Shown here: piece after piece, positions 11,472 through 22,731 of the stretch
Layout: each line of letters starts with the position of its first letter
Position numbering within the stretch: the first letter of the stretch is position 1
Origin: Agrostemma githago
Taxonomy: Eukaryota; Streptophyta; Magnoliopsida; Caryophyllales; Caryophyllaceae
Assembly: GCA_958450325.1 (NCBI GenBank)
Contig: OY288248.1
Coordinates: 43,848,005 to 43,912,004 of the forward strand
Direction of reading: 5' to 3'
DNA: 64,000 nucleotides
Translations under genes and position numbers: made by a program
Notes under the pieces: model-generated
What the model was told of the DNA's origin: nothing
What the model saw: only the letters and a program-made list of their open reading frames with translations
Databases searched by the model: none

Positions 11472-11807
11472 TCTCGATGACGTGACTACATCGAGAGTCA
11501 TTTCAAAATCCAAAATTTACAAGATTTTCACCCTTTTTGGTAGAATTTAGTCGGATTTGGGCGGAATCCGGGCTAGGTGACTTGATTACTCCTAGTCCTC
11601 CCCTCCCATTTCCTTTTATTTCTTTCCTTTTATTTTCTTCCCCCATCCATATGTTTTCTCGTCTCGGCCTATGGTGACTTGATTACACCCCGGCCGGACA
11701 CTTTCTACCCTTTTCTCCACTTTTCTTTTTGATTTTTAGCTTTATTTTCGTAGTTTCTTTTCTTTTATTTTGTGCTCCCATGCACTACGGTCGAGCATGA
11801 GGACATG
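11472..11807 (+). repeat. Series of inverted-repeat boxes with conserved 9-nt centres
   Basis: CGATGACGTGACTACATCG (about 11473), CTAGGTGACTTGATTACTCC (about 11569) and GGTGACTTGATTACACC (about 11667) share an ACNTGANTA-type centre between arms that pair: GATG/CATC and GGTG/CACC. A fourth hairpin, GAGCATGAGGACATGGCTC, lies near 11790. Copy 2 has the same series near 17489-17823. Confidence 0.6.
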
Positions 11808-11816
11808 GCTCGGTTT

Positions 11817-11834
11817 AAGTGTGGGGGAGCGATA
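11817..11834 (+). other. Internal polypurine-tract-like sequence
   Basis: AAGTGTGGGGGAG matches the true tract before LTR 3 (AAGTGTGGGGGAG at 19591) but lies about 1.75 kb upstream of the terminal tract. Copy 2 has the same tract near 17833. The minus-strand Athila-like element has a comparable purine run at 38823-38838. Confidence 0.6.
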
Positions 11835-12454
11835 TTCTATCGTCGTTAGTTTTATTTTCTTAGTTTTTCAAAAAATCTTTAAAAAAAAACCTAAAAAATT
11901 GAAATTTTTTTCCACAAAAATCAAAAAGATTTTACTTTTGTGTGTTTTCCTTTTATGTCGTTGTATTGTGTATTTGTTGTGTTGTGCGTGTTTTGCCTCC
12001 CTTTTTCCTTATAGGTTACTTGAATCACCAATAGCTTTGGAGAGCTTTCAAGACTTCCGGTAACATCTTTATCCCTTTTTCTTCTTTATCTCTTGTGGAG
12101 TTTGGAGGAGATTGTGATGTTGTGTGCTCGGGAGGAGCTTTGTAAAGTTTGGTTGATTTAGTGGCTTATTTGGAAGCTCGGGGTGGTGTTTGTGTTGTTT
12201 GTTTGTTTGTTTTGCTTGTTTTTGTTTGGTGGCCCTTTATCTCTTTTTCTTTCGTCTTCGTCGTGTCTTCGTTTTGTGTTGTGTTAGTGTGTCTTGTGTG
12301 TTTAAAAAGGTTTTTAAAAACCCGGTTTAGAGGCTAGTGTGCAAGTGTTTACTTTCCCTTTCTAGTAGTATTGATCGAGTCTTGAACTTAAGTCTAGTAG
12401 AATGACCCTAAATCAATGATTTCGTTGGTTTCTTACCCTGAGTCCACCTAGCTT

Positions 12455-13230
12455 ACTAGGGATTTACTACGGGATTTGCACCTTTGACCATTATGACCAC
12501 CCACGGTGTGAAAAGGCCTTGGTTACCGAGTCTCGTCCCTTAGGTGACCGTGTCTAGAATCGTTTGATTAGTCCAAGTTCTCCACCTTTTTGTGGGTTTG
12601 AAAGGGGATGCGCAACCTCGACATACCCATTACCCTGCCTCCTACACATATCCACACAATAATTTGCAACTTGTTGATTTCTCTCTTTCTAAATCACAAA
12701 GAGATGCCAAAAAGCCAAATTAAGCAAAAAGGACAAAGAAAAGAAAAAGAAGAAAAAAAGAAAGAAAGAAAAGAATGAAGAAAAAGAAAAGGATCAAAAG
12801 CCAAAAAGAAAATAGAAAAGAAGAAAAAGAAATGGCATGGCAACAAACAAAGCAAAAATGCAAAAGAAAAGAGAAAATGCCAAAAGAAAACCCGATTCAC
12901 AAAAATAACCCCTACCTCTCAAAATAAGTCTTTTTCCGACTTTTGCCGTGAAGAGCCTACCAAAGGACCGAGTCCCTAGGAAGGATGATAGCGACATTAG
13001 TCGGTCTTCCCTCATTTTTGCATATTTCCACCTTTTTCCTTGGACTAGTTAGGCGGTTTTGGACATGGGACGACCCTCTTGGCTCATTGCTAAAGGGGGC
13101 GGGGTCTCACTTACCTACAGTGTCGACTAACATCGTGGTTCATCCTTTTTCCATCCCGCCGATCGTTCCGTAGTACGTTCTTAGAAAGTTAGGAGGACCT
13201 AGGTAAGTTACCAACGTCTTTGTTGCTTTA
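12455..13230 (+). other. Non-coding 3' region conserved between two retroelement families
   Basis: Blocks here recur, reverse-complemented, at about 37600-38270 in the other Athila-like element. They include GGGATTTGCA, ACCACCCACGGTGTGA, AAGGCCTTGGTTACCG, GCCGTGAAGAGCC, GGACCGAGTCCC and ACTTACCTACAGTG. No open frame of plausible length is conserved. An A/G-rich stretch (12690-12900) lies inside. Region 11100-12450 is T-rich and I see no gene in it. Confidence 0.7.
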
Positions 13231-13360
13231 TCGTCAAACTATTAGGGTTTAGTTCATCTTGGTTTGTATTGCTAGCTTGGGAACGTTGTCACTTGCCTTG
13301 AGTCCTAAACTGGTGCTTCTTTCACCGCTTTTTAGAGGGAAGTGGTATTTGTTTTCTTTT

Positions 13361-13429
13361 GGGTGCAACCGATTTTTGTTTGTTTGTTTGTGTATTAGTT
13401 GTTTATGTGTTTTGTGTCCGGTTGCATCC
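13361..13429 (+). other. Candidate long stem-loop near the 3' end
   Basis: GGGTGCAACCG (from 13361) can pair with CGGTTGCATCC (to 13429) across a T/G-rich loop. The other Athila-like element has a different but also complementary pair at the matching place (37381-37447). In copy 2 the 3' arm has lost one T. Confidence 0.5.
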
Positions 13430-13579
13430 ACAGTTTTGTCGCCAGACACCACTTTCCTTGCGGATAGCACTTGTCCTCTAAGTGTTATCGCGTGAGTTGA
13501 AAGGGCGTAGGGTGCGCTAATACCCGCTCGGCTAGTTTATTAGTTAGTATGTGCTTACTCGAGGGCGAGTAAGGGTTAA

Positions 13580-13591
13580 GTGTGGGAGAGT
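13580..13591 (+). other. Polypurine tract before LTR 2
   Basis: AGTGTGGGAGAG directly precedes the TTGATAAG LTR start. The tract before LTR 3 is AAGTGTGGGGGAG (19591-19604). The first differs by an A in the G run. Confidence 0.75.
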
Positions 13592-15195
13592 TGATAAGTG
13601 TAGTTTGTAGTGCCTATTTCGTAGTGTTTTGGTCCCATTTTCCTTGTGAAATCGATCCTTGGGAGCAATTTATGGGCTACTTATGCTTCCTCTAGTTCGT
13701 TTCAGGTTCCCGAGGCCATTCATGAAGAGTTGGAGCGATTCCGACTCAATACATACACTTTTTGGAGCCAACGAAGTGAGGGAAGGATCACTCAATGCCT
13801 TGGATTCGACCCCGAGACCTTGGGACCCAATTACGAGCCTCCGAGACCAGATCCCGAGTCCCGAGAATCGATCAGAAGTCCATGTGAAGCAAGGAGGAAC
13901 CAAAAAGATCATATTGGAGGCCTACAAGACTCATCCCCGACGGGTATGACATCATCCCGTCTGGGATGAAGGAGCAAAACAAGGAGCTACTGTTTTTAGC
14001 CCTTCCCGACCGGGACCAGCTCATCGCGGCCGGGACCGACCCCTTCTCGACCGGGATGGGCGTGCTGCTACCCCGTGACCCTTTCTTTCTTCTCCTTTCC
14101 AATTGTAACCCTATATATACTCTTCCCTTGTTTTGTTAAGAGGAGGGACTTCATATTAGACTAAACCCTAGATTATTTTAGCATAGATTAGCATAGATTA
14201 GTGTAGATTAGTCGGTAATTAGTCTTTAATCATAGATTAATGCTTGTAATTTGGGAATTCTTCAAGATCTCCACCAAGCTTGACAAACTTGGATGTTTGT
14301 TTTGGGTTTTTCTCATTTATGCAAGTTTCCTTCTTCCATTCATCTTGTTAGTAGGTATAATCTTCTTTTCCTTTCTCTTAATCTTGTTCTTTCATTAAAG
14401 TTTGAATCTTTGTTGTGTGGATTGCTCAAAGTTCATAGTTCTTGTTAGTTTCATTATGCTAGTTTGGTTGTTTGAATGGATTTCTCTTCTTAATGTTAGT
14501 TTTAGTATAGATATGTTAGAGTAGTATCTTGCTAGGGTTAGTAAGGTGATTATGGTGTTAATTGGATGATTAAGGGATTGTTGGAGATGTTGGTGGAAGA
14601 TTTGGGTTTCCTCTTGGTTTGATGCATGGTACATGTTTGTTGAAATGCTTGAATGACTTGTATGCATATGCTTGTTTTTCTTGACTTTCTCTTGTGGGTG
14701 ATAGTTTGTTTGTGGGTTTGGTTCCCTCACTAAGTTGCGAGAGCCCGGTGAGGACGACCCCTAGGTCGGTCTAAGTTGCGAGAGCCCGGATGCGACCTAA
14801 GCCCCGATATCACGCTAGTAACCCCGTTTGTCGTTTGTGTCGCCAAGGTGGGTTTTAGGTGGAACCTCTAGGTGAGTCTAAGTTGCGAGAGCCCGAACTA
14901 TACCTAGATTACCCTACTACCTCCTTCACTCTAGCTCTTCCTCGACCATTCCGTTACTCCTTTGACCCCGACCTAATCCTAGCCCGTTTCCTTTGATTGT
15001 TTTCTTGCTTTAGACCTAGCTTAGTCATAGTCTCCCCCTCCTTAGATTAGCTCTTCTCGAACCTAGTCCTAGACCGTAGCATACCTTAGTCCGACCTCCC
15101 GTCCCTGTGGATTCGACCCTACTTGCCCTAGCTACCCTAGTTAGGTTAGTTGGTTTTTATTTGGTGGCGGGATCCACGACAAATCCCTCCCATCA
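13592..15195 (+). repeat. LTR 2 (middle LTR) of the tandem element
   Basis: 1604 bp with the same ends as LTR 1. Its U3 palindrome array is one unit shorter, and one site is broken (ATCGCGGCCGGGAC). It shares CGACCCCTTCTCGACC with LTR 3 where LTR 1 has CAACCCCTTCCCGACC, so the middle LTR is closer to LTR 3 there. Confidence 0.92.
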
Positions 15196-15198
15196 AAT

Positions 15199-15216
15199 TG
15201 GCGCCGTTGCCGGGGA
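15199..15216 (+). other. Primer binding site, internal region 2
   Basis: TGGCGCCGTTGCCGGGGA again follows the LTR after AAT, identical to the first site. Confidence 0.85.
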
Positions 15217-15401
15217 CGGCGTAGTTTAGACCTTTGTTTGCTTAGTTTTGGACTTTGTTCTTGATTTTTGTGTTCTCTTCTCCTTGTGTATCTCCGTTTT
15301 TCTTCTTGCGTGTTACTCTCCCTTCCTAGTGCCTCAAAAGCACTAGGATACTAACGTTTGCTCAAGTGCTTCTAGCTCATCCTAGGTACCAAAGCAACGT
15401 T

Positions 15402-16652
15402 ATGGACATGGCGCGTCCAAGCTACCATCAATCATCACGGGACAACTACGGGGAAAATGGCCAAGTCCCAAAATTTCACCAACCATACCAACCTCATCAA
15501 CATTCTTACGAACGCCCTCCATATGGTTACCATGAAAGTTGTCAAGGATCATTCCAACATCCTAACAACTACCAAACACCCTCACATAAGCCACAACCAA
15601 ATATCCCTAACTTTGAGACTTGTCAAATGTTGGTCCAAACACAAGGGAGCCAACATGAGATGATGATGTTATTGCAAAAGGGTCAACAATTGATGTTGAC
15701 TGAAATACAAGGGGTTAGGGATGAGTTCAAGGCCCAAATAGAGGTGCAAGATGCTCGCATCAATGCACTCATGGCCCATATCACGATGTTGGCCACTCGA
15801 GCTCCACTACATGTTGAGGAAGGTTCATTTGGGCAAGAAGGTCGGGTGCCTCCACAAGAAAGTCAACCCAACCTTGAAGCTACAAATGAAGAAGAGAGGG
15901 TCGATCAAGAGACCATTGTTGAGTGTTGCTTGAGTGGTGAAGATAGGGAGAGAATAGAGGAAGTTGAAGCTTCAAGGGCCAACAATGGGGAGGGGAGTGA
16001 AAATGATTCTCGAGATAACTCTTGGGGAGCCAATGTATTGGCGTTAAAATTGGATTTGTTCGAATTTCTTCGTGATGAACCACTAGAAAATCCAAAGCCA
16101 AGTGAAGACATACCTCCTCTAGGCCATATAGACAAGGTGAGTGAAAAGGAGCGCAATACTTGGGAAAAAGAAGTAGATGCCTTGGAACTTGCATTGTATG
16201 GGAAATTGGAGGATCCTAAAGCCTCCAATGAAGAAAACTTGATGCCTTCTCCTCCTCTACCGCACTCGATGCCTAGTCCCTTGTCTTGTGAGATGGTTGG
16301 TGAAAAGGATCCTTGTCGGGCGGTGGAAAAGAGTTCCACTCTTGACCCCGTAGAAGAAGCGACACCCCTAGGGTGTGATCTCCCACATCATGATACCGAG
16401 CTTGACTCTAGACCACTATACCTACCGGATGGTCAAAAGAGTCGTAGCTATGTTGGTTCCGAAGGCCCGGAGGATCACGAGAACCCCGAGCTTAATGAAG
16501 ATGATCGCTTCTCACCTCCGACTTGGAAACTTTTGAAAGTGGCTAGGCTTGGCCATGTGAGCTTCAATGAAGATGTTGCTAGGGCATTTGACTTACTCCT
16601 TCGAGCTCTTGATGGCTATGGAGGGGTAGTTGGAGAGAGTATTTTAGTGTAA
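15402..16652 (+). CDS. Gag-like protein of the tandem Athila-like element, copy 2
   Basis: Intact frame of the same length as copy 1, starting MDMARPSYHQSS. I count roughly 20 residue differences over the full frame, for example NYGE for NYGA, NFETC for NCKTC and KERNTWEK for KERYTLEK. No stops or frameshifts separate the two. The domain picture is the same: Pro/Gln/His-rich start, a coiled-coil-like middle and an acidic C-terminus. Confidence 0.65.
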   Translation: MDMARPSYHQSSRDNYGENGQVPKFHQPYQPHQHSYERPPYGYHESCQGSFQHPNNYQTPSHKPQPNIPNFETCQMLVQTQGSQHEMMMLLQKGQQLMLTEIQGVRDEFKAQIEVQDARINALMAHITMLATRAPLHVEEGSFGQEGRVPPQESQPNLEATNEEERVDQETIVECCLSGEDRERIEEVEASRANNGEGSENDSRDNSWGANVLALKLDLFEFLRDEPLENPKPSEDIPPLGHIDKVSEKERNTWEKEVDALELALYGKLEDPKASNEENLMPSPPLPHSMPSPLSCEMVGEKDPCRAVEKSSTLDPVEEATPLGCDLPHHDTELDSRPLYLPDGQKSRSYVGSEGPEDHENPELNEDDRFSPPTWKLLKVARLGHVSFNEDVARAFDLLLRALDGYGGVVGESILV

Positions 16653-19604
16653 ATATCTTTTCCCTTTTCTTTTTGTGCTTGTATTTGTGTTTATGGTTGT
16701 TTGGATATTTTGGTTTGTAGGATTGTTAGTTTTGTGGAATTCTTGGAATTTGGTATTTTGATGAGCGATGTGAGGGAGGGAATTTGATGTGTGTTTGAGC
16801 TTTGTTTGATAGGTGATAGAGCTTGGATCGTGAGTATGGGAATCGGTTTTTGAAGCTTTAGTGAAGCTTTTGGGGTTTTGGAGGTCAAGAAGACCCATCC
16901 CGGGCGGGAAGGGAGCTTCCCGACCGGGACGAGTGTGTCATCCCGACCGAGAAGGAGCCGTCCCGATCGGGATGAGGGTGCCATATTTCGAGTCTCCTGG
17001 AGTGCCATCCCGACCGGGAAGGGGGTGTCATCCCGACCGGAACCATCCATCCCGATCGGGATGGTCCCCTACTCCTTTTCGGTGCCTCTTCTTCGAAATT
17101 TAAGCCCACCCAACCATTGTATGCCCCCACCCAACCTTCCTACCCATCCTTGCTCATGTCATATGACCATTACACTTCATTTACATACCCTCACCTAATT
17201 TCTCTTACCTTTACACCGAGTTTCACATCGAATCCCACTCCCCTCACACCATTACTACCTCTACCATGTGTTTTATCAAGTTCGAAGCGGGATAGCAATG
17301 ATGAAGACAAGCAAAGTGCCTTTATTGATCATTGGAGACGATGGAGCGAGTGAGTTGCTATCCTATTGGTACGGCAACTATCCTTTCTTTTCAGTCTTTT
17401 ATTGCTTGTTTTCCTTTGTTTACTCCCCTTCCCCTTATATTTGGGTCATGGTAGCCTTCGAGGCCTTGGTATATGGTTGCTCCCGATTCTCGGTGACGTG
17501 ACTACATCGAGAGTCATTTCAAAATCCAAAATTTACAAGATTTTCACCCTTTTTGGTAGAATTTAGTCGGATTTGGGCGGAATCCGGGCAAGGTGACTTG
17601 ATTACACCTAGTCCTCCCCTCCCATTTCCTTTTATTTCTTTCCATTTATTTTCTTCCCCCATCCATATCTTTTCTCGTCTCGGCCCATGGTGACTTGATT
17701 ACACCCCGGCCGGACACTTTCTACCCTTTTCTCCACTTTTCTTTTTGATTTTTAGCTTTATTTTTGTAGTTTCTTTTCTTTTCTTTTGTGCTCCCATGCA
17801 CTACGGTCGAGCATGAGGACATGGCTCGGTTTAAGTGTGGGGGAGCGATATTCTATCGTCGTTAGTTTTATTTTCTTAGTTTTTCGAAAAATCTTTTAAA
17901 AAAAACCTAAAAATTTGAATTTTTTTCACAAAAATCAAAAAGATTTTCCTTTTGTGTGTTTTCCTTTTATGTCGTTGTATCGTGTATTTGTTTTGTTGTG
18001 CGTGTTTTGCCTCCCTTTTTCCTTATAGGTTACTTGAATCACCAATAGCTTTGGAGAGCTTTCAAGACTTCCGGTAACATCTTTATCCCTTTTTCTTCTT
18101 TATCTCTTGTGGAGTTTGGAGGAGATTGTGATGTTGTGTGCTCGGGAGGAGCTTTGTAAAGTTTGGTTGATTTAGTGGCTTATTTGGAAGCTCGGGGTGG
18201 TGTTTGTGTTGTTTGTTTGTTTTTTTTGCTTGTTTTTGTTTTGTGGCCCTTTATCTCTTTTTCTTTCGTCTTCGTCGTGTCTTCGTTTTGTGTTGTGTTA
18301 GTGTGTCTTATGTGTTTAAAAAGGTTTTTAAAAACCCGGTTTAGAGGCTAGTGTGCAAGTGTTTACTTTCTCTTTCTAGTAGTATAGATCGAGTCTTGAA
18401 CTTTAGTCTAGTAGAATGACCCTAAATCAATGATTTCGTTGGTTTCTTACCTTGAGTCCACCTACTAGGGATTTACTACGAGATTTGCACCTTTGACCAT
18501 TACGACCACCCACGGTGTGAAAAGGCCTTGGTTACCGAGTCTCGTCCCTTAGGTGACCGTGTCTAGAATCGTTTGATTAGTCCAAGTTCTCCACCTTTTT
18601 GTGGGTTTGAAAGGGGATGCGCAACCTCGACATACCCATTACCCTACCTCCTACACATATCCACACAATAATTTGCAACTTGTTGATTTCTCTCTTTCTA
18701 AATCACAAAGAGATGCCAAAAAGCCAAATTAAGCCAAAAGGGCAAAGAAAAGAAAAAAAAAGAAAAAAAGAATGAAAGAAAAGAATGAAGAAAAAGAAAA
18801 GGCTCAAAAGCCAAAAAGAAAATAGAAAAGAAGAAAAAGAAATGGCATGGCAACAAACAAACAAAGCAAAAATGCAAAAGAAAAGAGAAAATGCCAAAAG
18901 AAAACCCGATTCACAAAAATAACCCCTACCTCTCAAAATAAGTCTTTTTCCGACTTTTGCCGTGAAGAGCCTACCAAAGGACCGAGTCCCTAGGAAGGAT
19001 GATAGCGACATTAGTCGGTCTTCCCTCATTTTTGCATATTTCCACCTTTTTACTTGGACTAGTTAGGCGGTTTTGGACATGGGACGACCCTCTTGGCTCA
19101 TTGCTAAAGGGGGCGGGGTCTCACTTACCTACAGTGTCGACTAACATCGTGGTTCATCCTTTTTCCATCCCGCCGATCGTTCCGTAGTACGTTCTTAGAA
19201 AGTTAGGAGGACCTAGGTAAGTTACCAACGTCTTTGTTGTTTTATCGTCATACTATTAGGGTTTAGTTCATCTTGGTTTGTATTGCTAGCTTGGGAACGT
19301 TGTCACTTGCCTTGAGTCCTAAACCGGTGCTTCTTTCACCGCTTTTTAGAGGGAAGCGTTATTTGTTTTCTTTTGGGTGCAACCGATTTTTGTTTGTTTG
19401 TTTGTGTATTTGTTGTTTATGTGTTTTGTGTCCGGTGCATCCACAGTTTTGTCGCAAGACCCCACTTGCCTTGCAGATAGCACTTGTCCTCTAAGTGTTA
19501 TCGCGTGAGTTGAAAGGGCGTAGGGTGCGCTAATACCCGCTCAGCTAGTTTATTAGTTAGTATGTGCTTACTCGAGGGCGAGTAAGGGTTAAGTGTGGGG
19601 GAGT
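16653..19604 (+). other. Non-coding 3' half of internal region 2
   Basis: This repeats the copy 1 arrangement: palindrome array at about 16897-17062 (seven sites), inverted-repeat boxes near 17489-17823, an internal polypurine-like tract near 17833, the A/G-rich stretch near 18710-18910, the conserved block near 18470-19215 and the terminal tract at 19591-19604. No coding frame is supported. Confidence 0.75.
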
Positions 19605-21217
19605 TGATAAGTGTAGTTTGTAGTGCCTATTTCGTAGTGTTTTGGTCCCATTTTCCTTGTGGAATCGATCCTTGGGAGCGATTTATGGGCTACTTATGCT
19701 TCCTCTAGTTCGTTTCAGGTTCCCGAGGCCATTCATGAAGAGTTGGAGCGATTCCGACTCAATACATACACTTTTCGGAGCCAACGAAGTGAAGGAATGA
19801 TCACTCGATGCCTTGGATTCGACCCCGAGACCTTGGGACCCAATCCCGAGCCTCCGAGACCCGATCCCGAGTCCCGAGAATCGATGAGAAGTCCATGTGA
19901 AGCAAGGAGGAACCAAAAAGATCATATTGGAGGCCTACAAGACTCATCCCCGACGGGTATGACCTCATCCCGTCCGGGATGAAGGAGCAAAACAAGGAGC
20001 TACTATTTTTAGCCCTTCCCGACCGGGACCAGCTCATCCCGGCCGGGACCGACCCCTTCTCGACCGGGACCACCCATCCCGGCCGGGATGGGCGTGCTGC
20101 TACCCCGTGACCATTTCTTTCTTCTCCTTTCCACTTGTAACCCTATATATACTCTTCCCTTGTTTTGATAAGAGGAGGGACTTCATATTAGACTAAACCC
20201 TAGATTATTTTAGCATAGATTAGTGTAGATTAGTCGGTAATTAGTCTTTAATCATAGATTAATGCTTGTAATTTGGGAATTCTTCAAGATCTCCACCAAG
20301 CTTGACAAACTTGGATGTTTGTTTTGGGTTTTTCTCATTTATGCAAGTTTCCTTCTTCCATTCATCTTGTTAGTAGGTATAATCTTCTTTTCCTTTCTCT
20401 TAATCTTGTTCTTCCATTAAAGTTTGAATCTTTGTTGTGTGGATTGCTCATAGTTCATAGTTCTTGTTAGTTTCATTATGCTAGTTTGGTTGTTTGAATG
20501 GATTTCTCTTCTTAATGTTAGTTTTAGTATAGATATGTTAGAGTAGTATCTTGCTAGGGTTAGTAAGGTGATTAGGGTGTTAATTGGATGATTAAGGGAT
20601 TGTTGGAGATGTTGGTGGAAGATTTGGGTTTCCTCTTGGTTTGATGCATGGTACATGTTTGTTGAAATGCTTGAATGACTTGTATGCATATGCTTGTTTT
20701 TCTTGACTTTCTCTTGTGCGTGATAGTTTGTTTGTGGGTTTGGTTCCCTCACTAAGTTGCGAGAGCCCGGTGAGGACGACCCCCAGGTCGGTCTAAGTTG
20801 CGAGAGCCCGGATGCGACCTAGGCCCCGATATCACGCTAGTAACCCCGTTTGTCGTTTGTGTCGCCAAGGTGGTTTTTAGGTGGAACCTCTAGGTGAGTC
20901 TAAGTTGCGAGAGCCCATACTATACCTAGATTACCCTACTACCTCCTTCACTCTAGCTCTTCCTCGACCATTCCGTTACTCCTTTGACCCCGACCTAATC
21001 CTAGCCCGTTTCCTTTGATTGTTTTCTTGCTTTAGACCTAGCTTAGTCCTAGTCTCCCCCTCCTTAGATTAGCTCGTCTCGAACCTAGTCCTAGACCGTA
21101 GCATACCTTAGTCCGACCTCCCGTCCCTGTGGATTCGACCCGACTTGCCCTAGCTACCCTAGTTTTGTTAGTTGGTTTTTATTTGGTGGCGGGATCCACG
21201 ACAAATCCCGCCCATCA
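19605..21217 (+). repeat. LTR 3 of the tandem element
   Basis: 1613 bp, TGATAAGTGTAG to CCCATCA, followed directly by the CATAT target duplication at 21218-21222. The U3 palindrome array has five sites, ending ATCCCGGCCGGGAT. Confidence 0.92.
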
Positions 21218-22559
21218 CATATCATTTAGAAGTTTAACCAAGCCATCAGGGGACATGCGTGTTTTCAATGATGACAGTTCATTCGTGGCATGTACAACTC
21301 TCTTTCTTCTAGTCTTTGTAGTTTAACCAGCAATAGTTGTAAACTAAAATGAACAGAAAGAATTTAAATGACTACTTTTACCTTAATGTCATATTTTAAA
21401 GTACATAAGATTGTATGTTTTAGACATAAGGCTTTCATAAGACATAGTCCCTATTAAAGTTATAAGGATTTATTTATTGTTCATAAGGCATTACATAATG
21501 CACATAACTTCATACACAGAGTCAACATAAGTAATTTTTAAAGCTATACTAAATAAAAAAAATTATTTTCAAACAATTTTGAAACATAGTAGTCTATTTA
21601 ATGAATATACCTTTATTTGCATCTGTTATCAAACATAAATGTTTGTCTAATGTTTCTTCATAATTATCAGAATCTTCATCCTTTTCTTTAATTCACCTCT
21701 TTTTACATTCAACTACGAATAAAGAACACCAAATCAATATAATTTCATCCTCGTTTTAATAGCTATTCACTAATACCTTAAATTGTACAAAATTTAAATT
21801 CAACGTAAGATTCTAATACCTTTCTCCATCTTATCAGCATTCCTCTTTAGTGCACTTTTCTCCTGATTTGAATTCATGTTGTGTCGTGAATTACTTAACC
21901 CTAATTTTCAACAAAATCACTCTAAAAATCAAAAATATAACACACAATACTGCAATGTTGAAGATAGTTGGAGAAGATGAACACGGTTGTAAATAACGTG
22001 AATAAACATAAATATATAATAATAACTTCAGAGTGTAAATATTATTTATATAATAATAAACCTAATCTCCATTTTACTAGTTGCCGAAAAATGCAGAGTG
22101 AAAAGAATAAAAGATTGCAATTTTACTTTACTGTAAGTTTTACAAAATCGCTTGAAAAACCAGTAGTTATGGCATGCACAGAATCAAGAACATACCTCAG
22201 AAATTATGACCAAAGATTAGTAGAAGATGATCGACAGAAATTAGTTAAGAAATTACTCCGTACTTGATTTTTCAAACTTTCTAGGTTTCTATACCCATGC
22301 AATAGTTTTGAAGTGACTGTTGAAGTTTCAGTAGGAATTCTCAGTACTTATTTCCAAAGTCTTAATACGTCATATCTTCGAAAAACAAAACAAAAAAAAA
22401 AGTCTTAATACGTCATAAAATTCACCTAGGGTAGTGGAATTTTGAGTAATTACTACAATATTTCAAAATAATGTGTCTAATACGAAGTACTTATTACTTT
22501 ATTATTATTAATATTTTAAATCCTGAGATATGAAGCGATTTTTCTATATAAATACGCAT

Positions 22560-22731
22560 GTACATATGGAGATTATATCATATTTTATATACACTGTATT
22601 CTAAACTATGTATATCATATCTATTATATACACTGTATGTGTAATAAACACTTACATACATTGAATAAGAAATCATATAATAAGCTTTTATACGGGTAGT
22701 TTTGTCACAGTATACAGATCAGTACATACCG
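22560..22731. repeat. Dispersed local repeat, copy 1
   Basis: This stretch includes AAGCTTTTATACGGGTAGTTTTGTCACAGTATACAGATCAG in outline (written motif GCTTTTATACGGGTAGTTTT). It recurs at 31910-32010 and 34265-34375. It flanks the Copia insertion: the interrupted sequence is whole at 34345-34365. The rest of 21878-22560 is AT-rich; a 99-codon plus-strand frame at 21968-22267 has no supporting features. Confidence 0.75.

Larger units (their letters stand above)
7567..21217 (+). mobile_element. Athila-like non-autonomous retroelement, LTR-internal-LTR-internal-LTR
   Basis: Three LTRs (7567-9179, 13592-15195, 19605-21217; TGATAAGTG...CCCATCA) separate two internal regions (9180-13591 and 15196-19604). 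The whole array is flanked by one 5-bp target duplication, CATAT, at 7562-7566 and 21218-21222. It interrupts exon 3 of the minus-strand Ulp1 copy B, and the frame rejoins when it is removed. Each internal region has a tRNA-Asp-type primer site, a gag-like ORF, a palindrome array and a long non-coding 3' part ending in a polypurine tract. No protease, reverse transcriptase, RNase H or integrase is present, so it would need helper proteins. Assignment to the Athila/Tat branch rests on the primer site and on shared 3' sequence with the ATHILA-ORF1 element at 35434-43055. Confidence 0.9.
3104..21877 (-). pseudogene. DUF1985-like/Ulp1 (C48) protease gene, copy B, split by a retroelement
   Basis: A many-exon gene reads on the minus strand. 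Exons: 21877-21820 (MNSNQEKSALKR), 21712-21611, about 21336-21218 continuing after the insertion at 7566-6556 (DUF1985-like, SEKQIADIKESG to KDEKSREF), 6464-5820 (Lys-rich with repeated ENVD/NVH units), 5447-5300, 5217-5179, 5085-4945, 4798-4613, 4277-4139, 4034-3946, 3867-3796, 3716-3630 and 3541-3104. The last exon holds a Ulp1/SENP-type catalytic core: His in LHWILLV, Asp in YILDS and Cys in NGSDCGVF. This family cleaves SUMO or ubiquitin-like conjugates; in plants such proteins are often transposon-borne. Disabling changes: TGA in exon 2 (KKR then stop), exon 3 acceptor AG changed to AA, a frameshift near 5890, a frameshift in 4034-3946, and the 13.65 kb insertion at 7567-21217. Splice sites outside these are good GT-AG. 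Confidence 0.75.

Noticed and set aside
21968..22267. Plus-strand 99-codon frame
   Set aside because: It lies antisense to the leader side of Ulp1 copy B, has no domain and is AT-biased.
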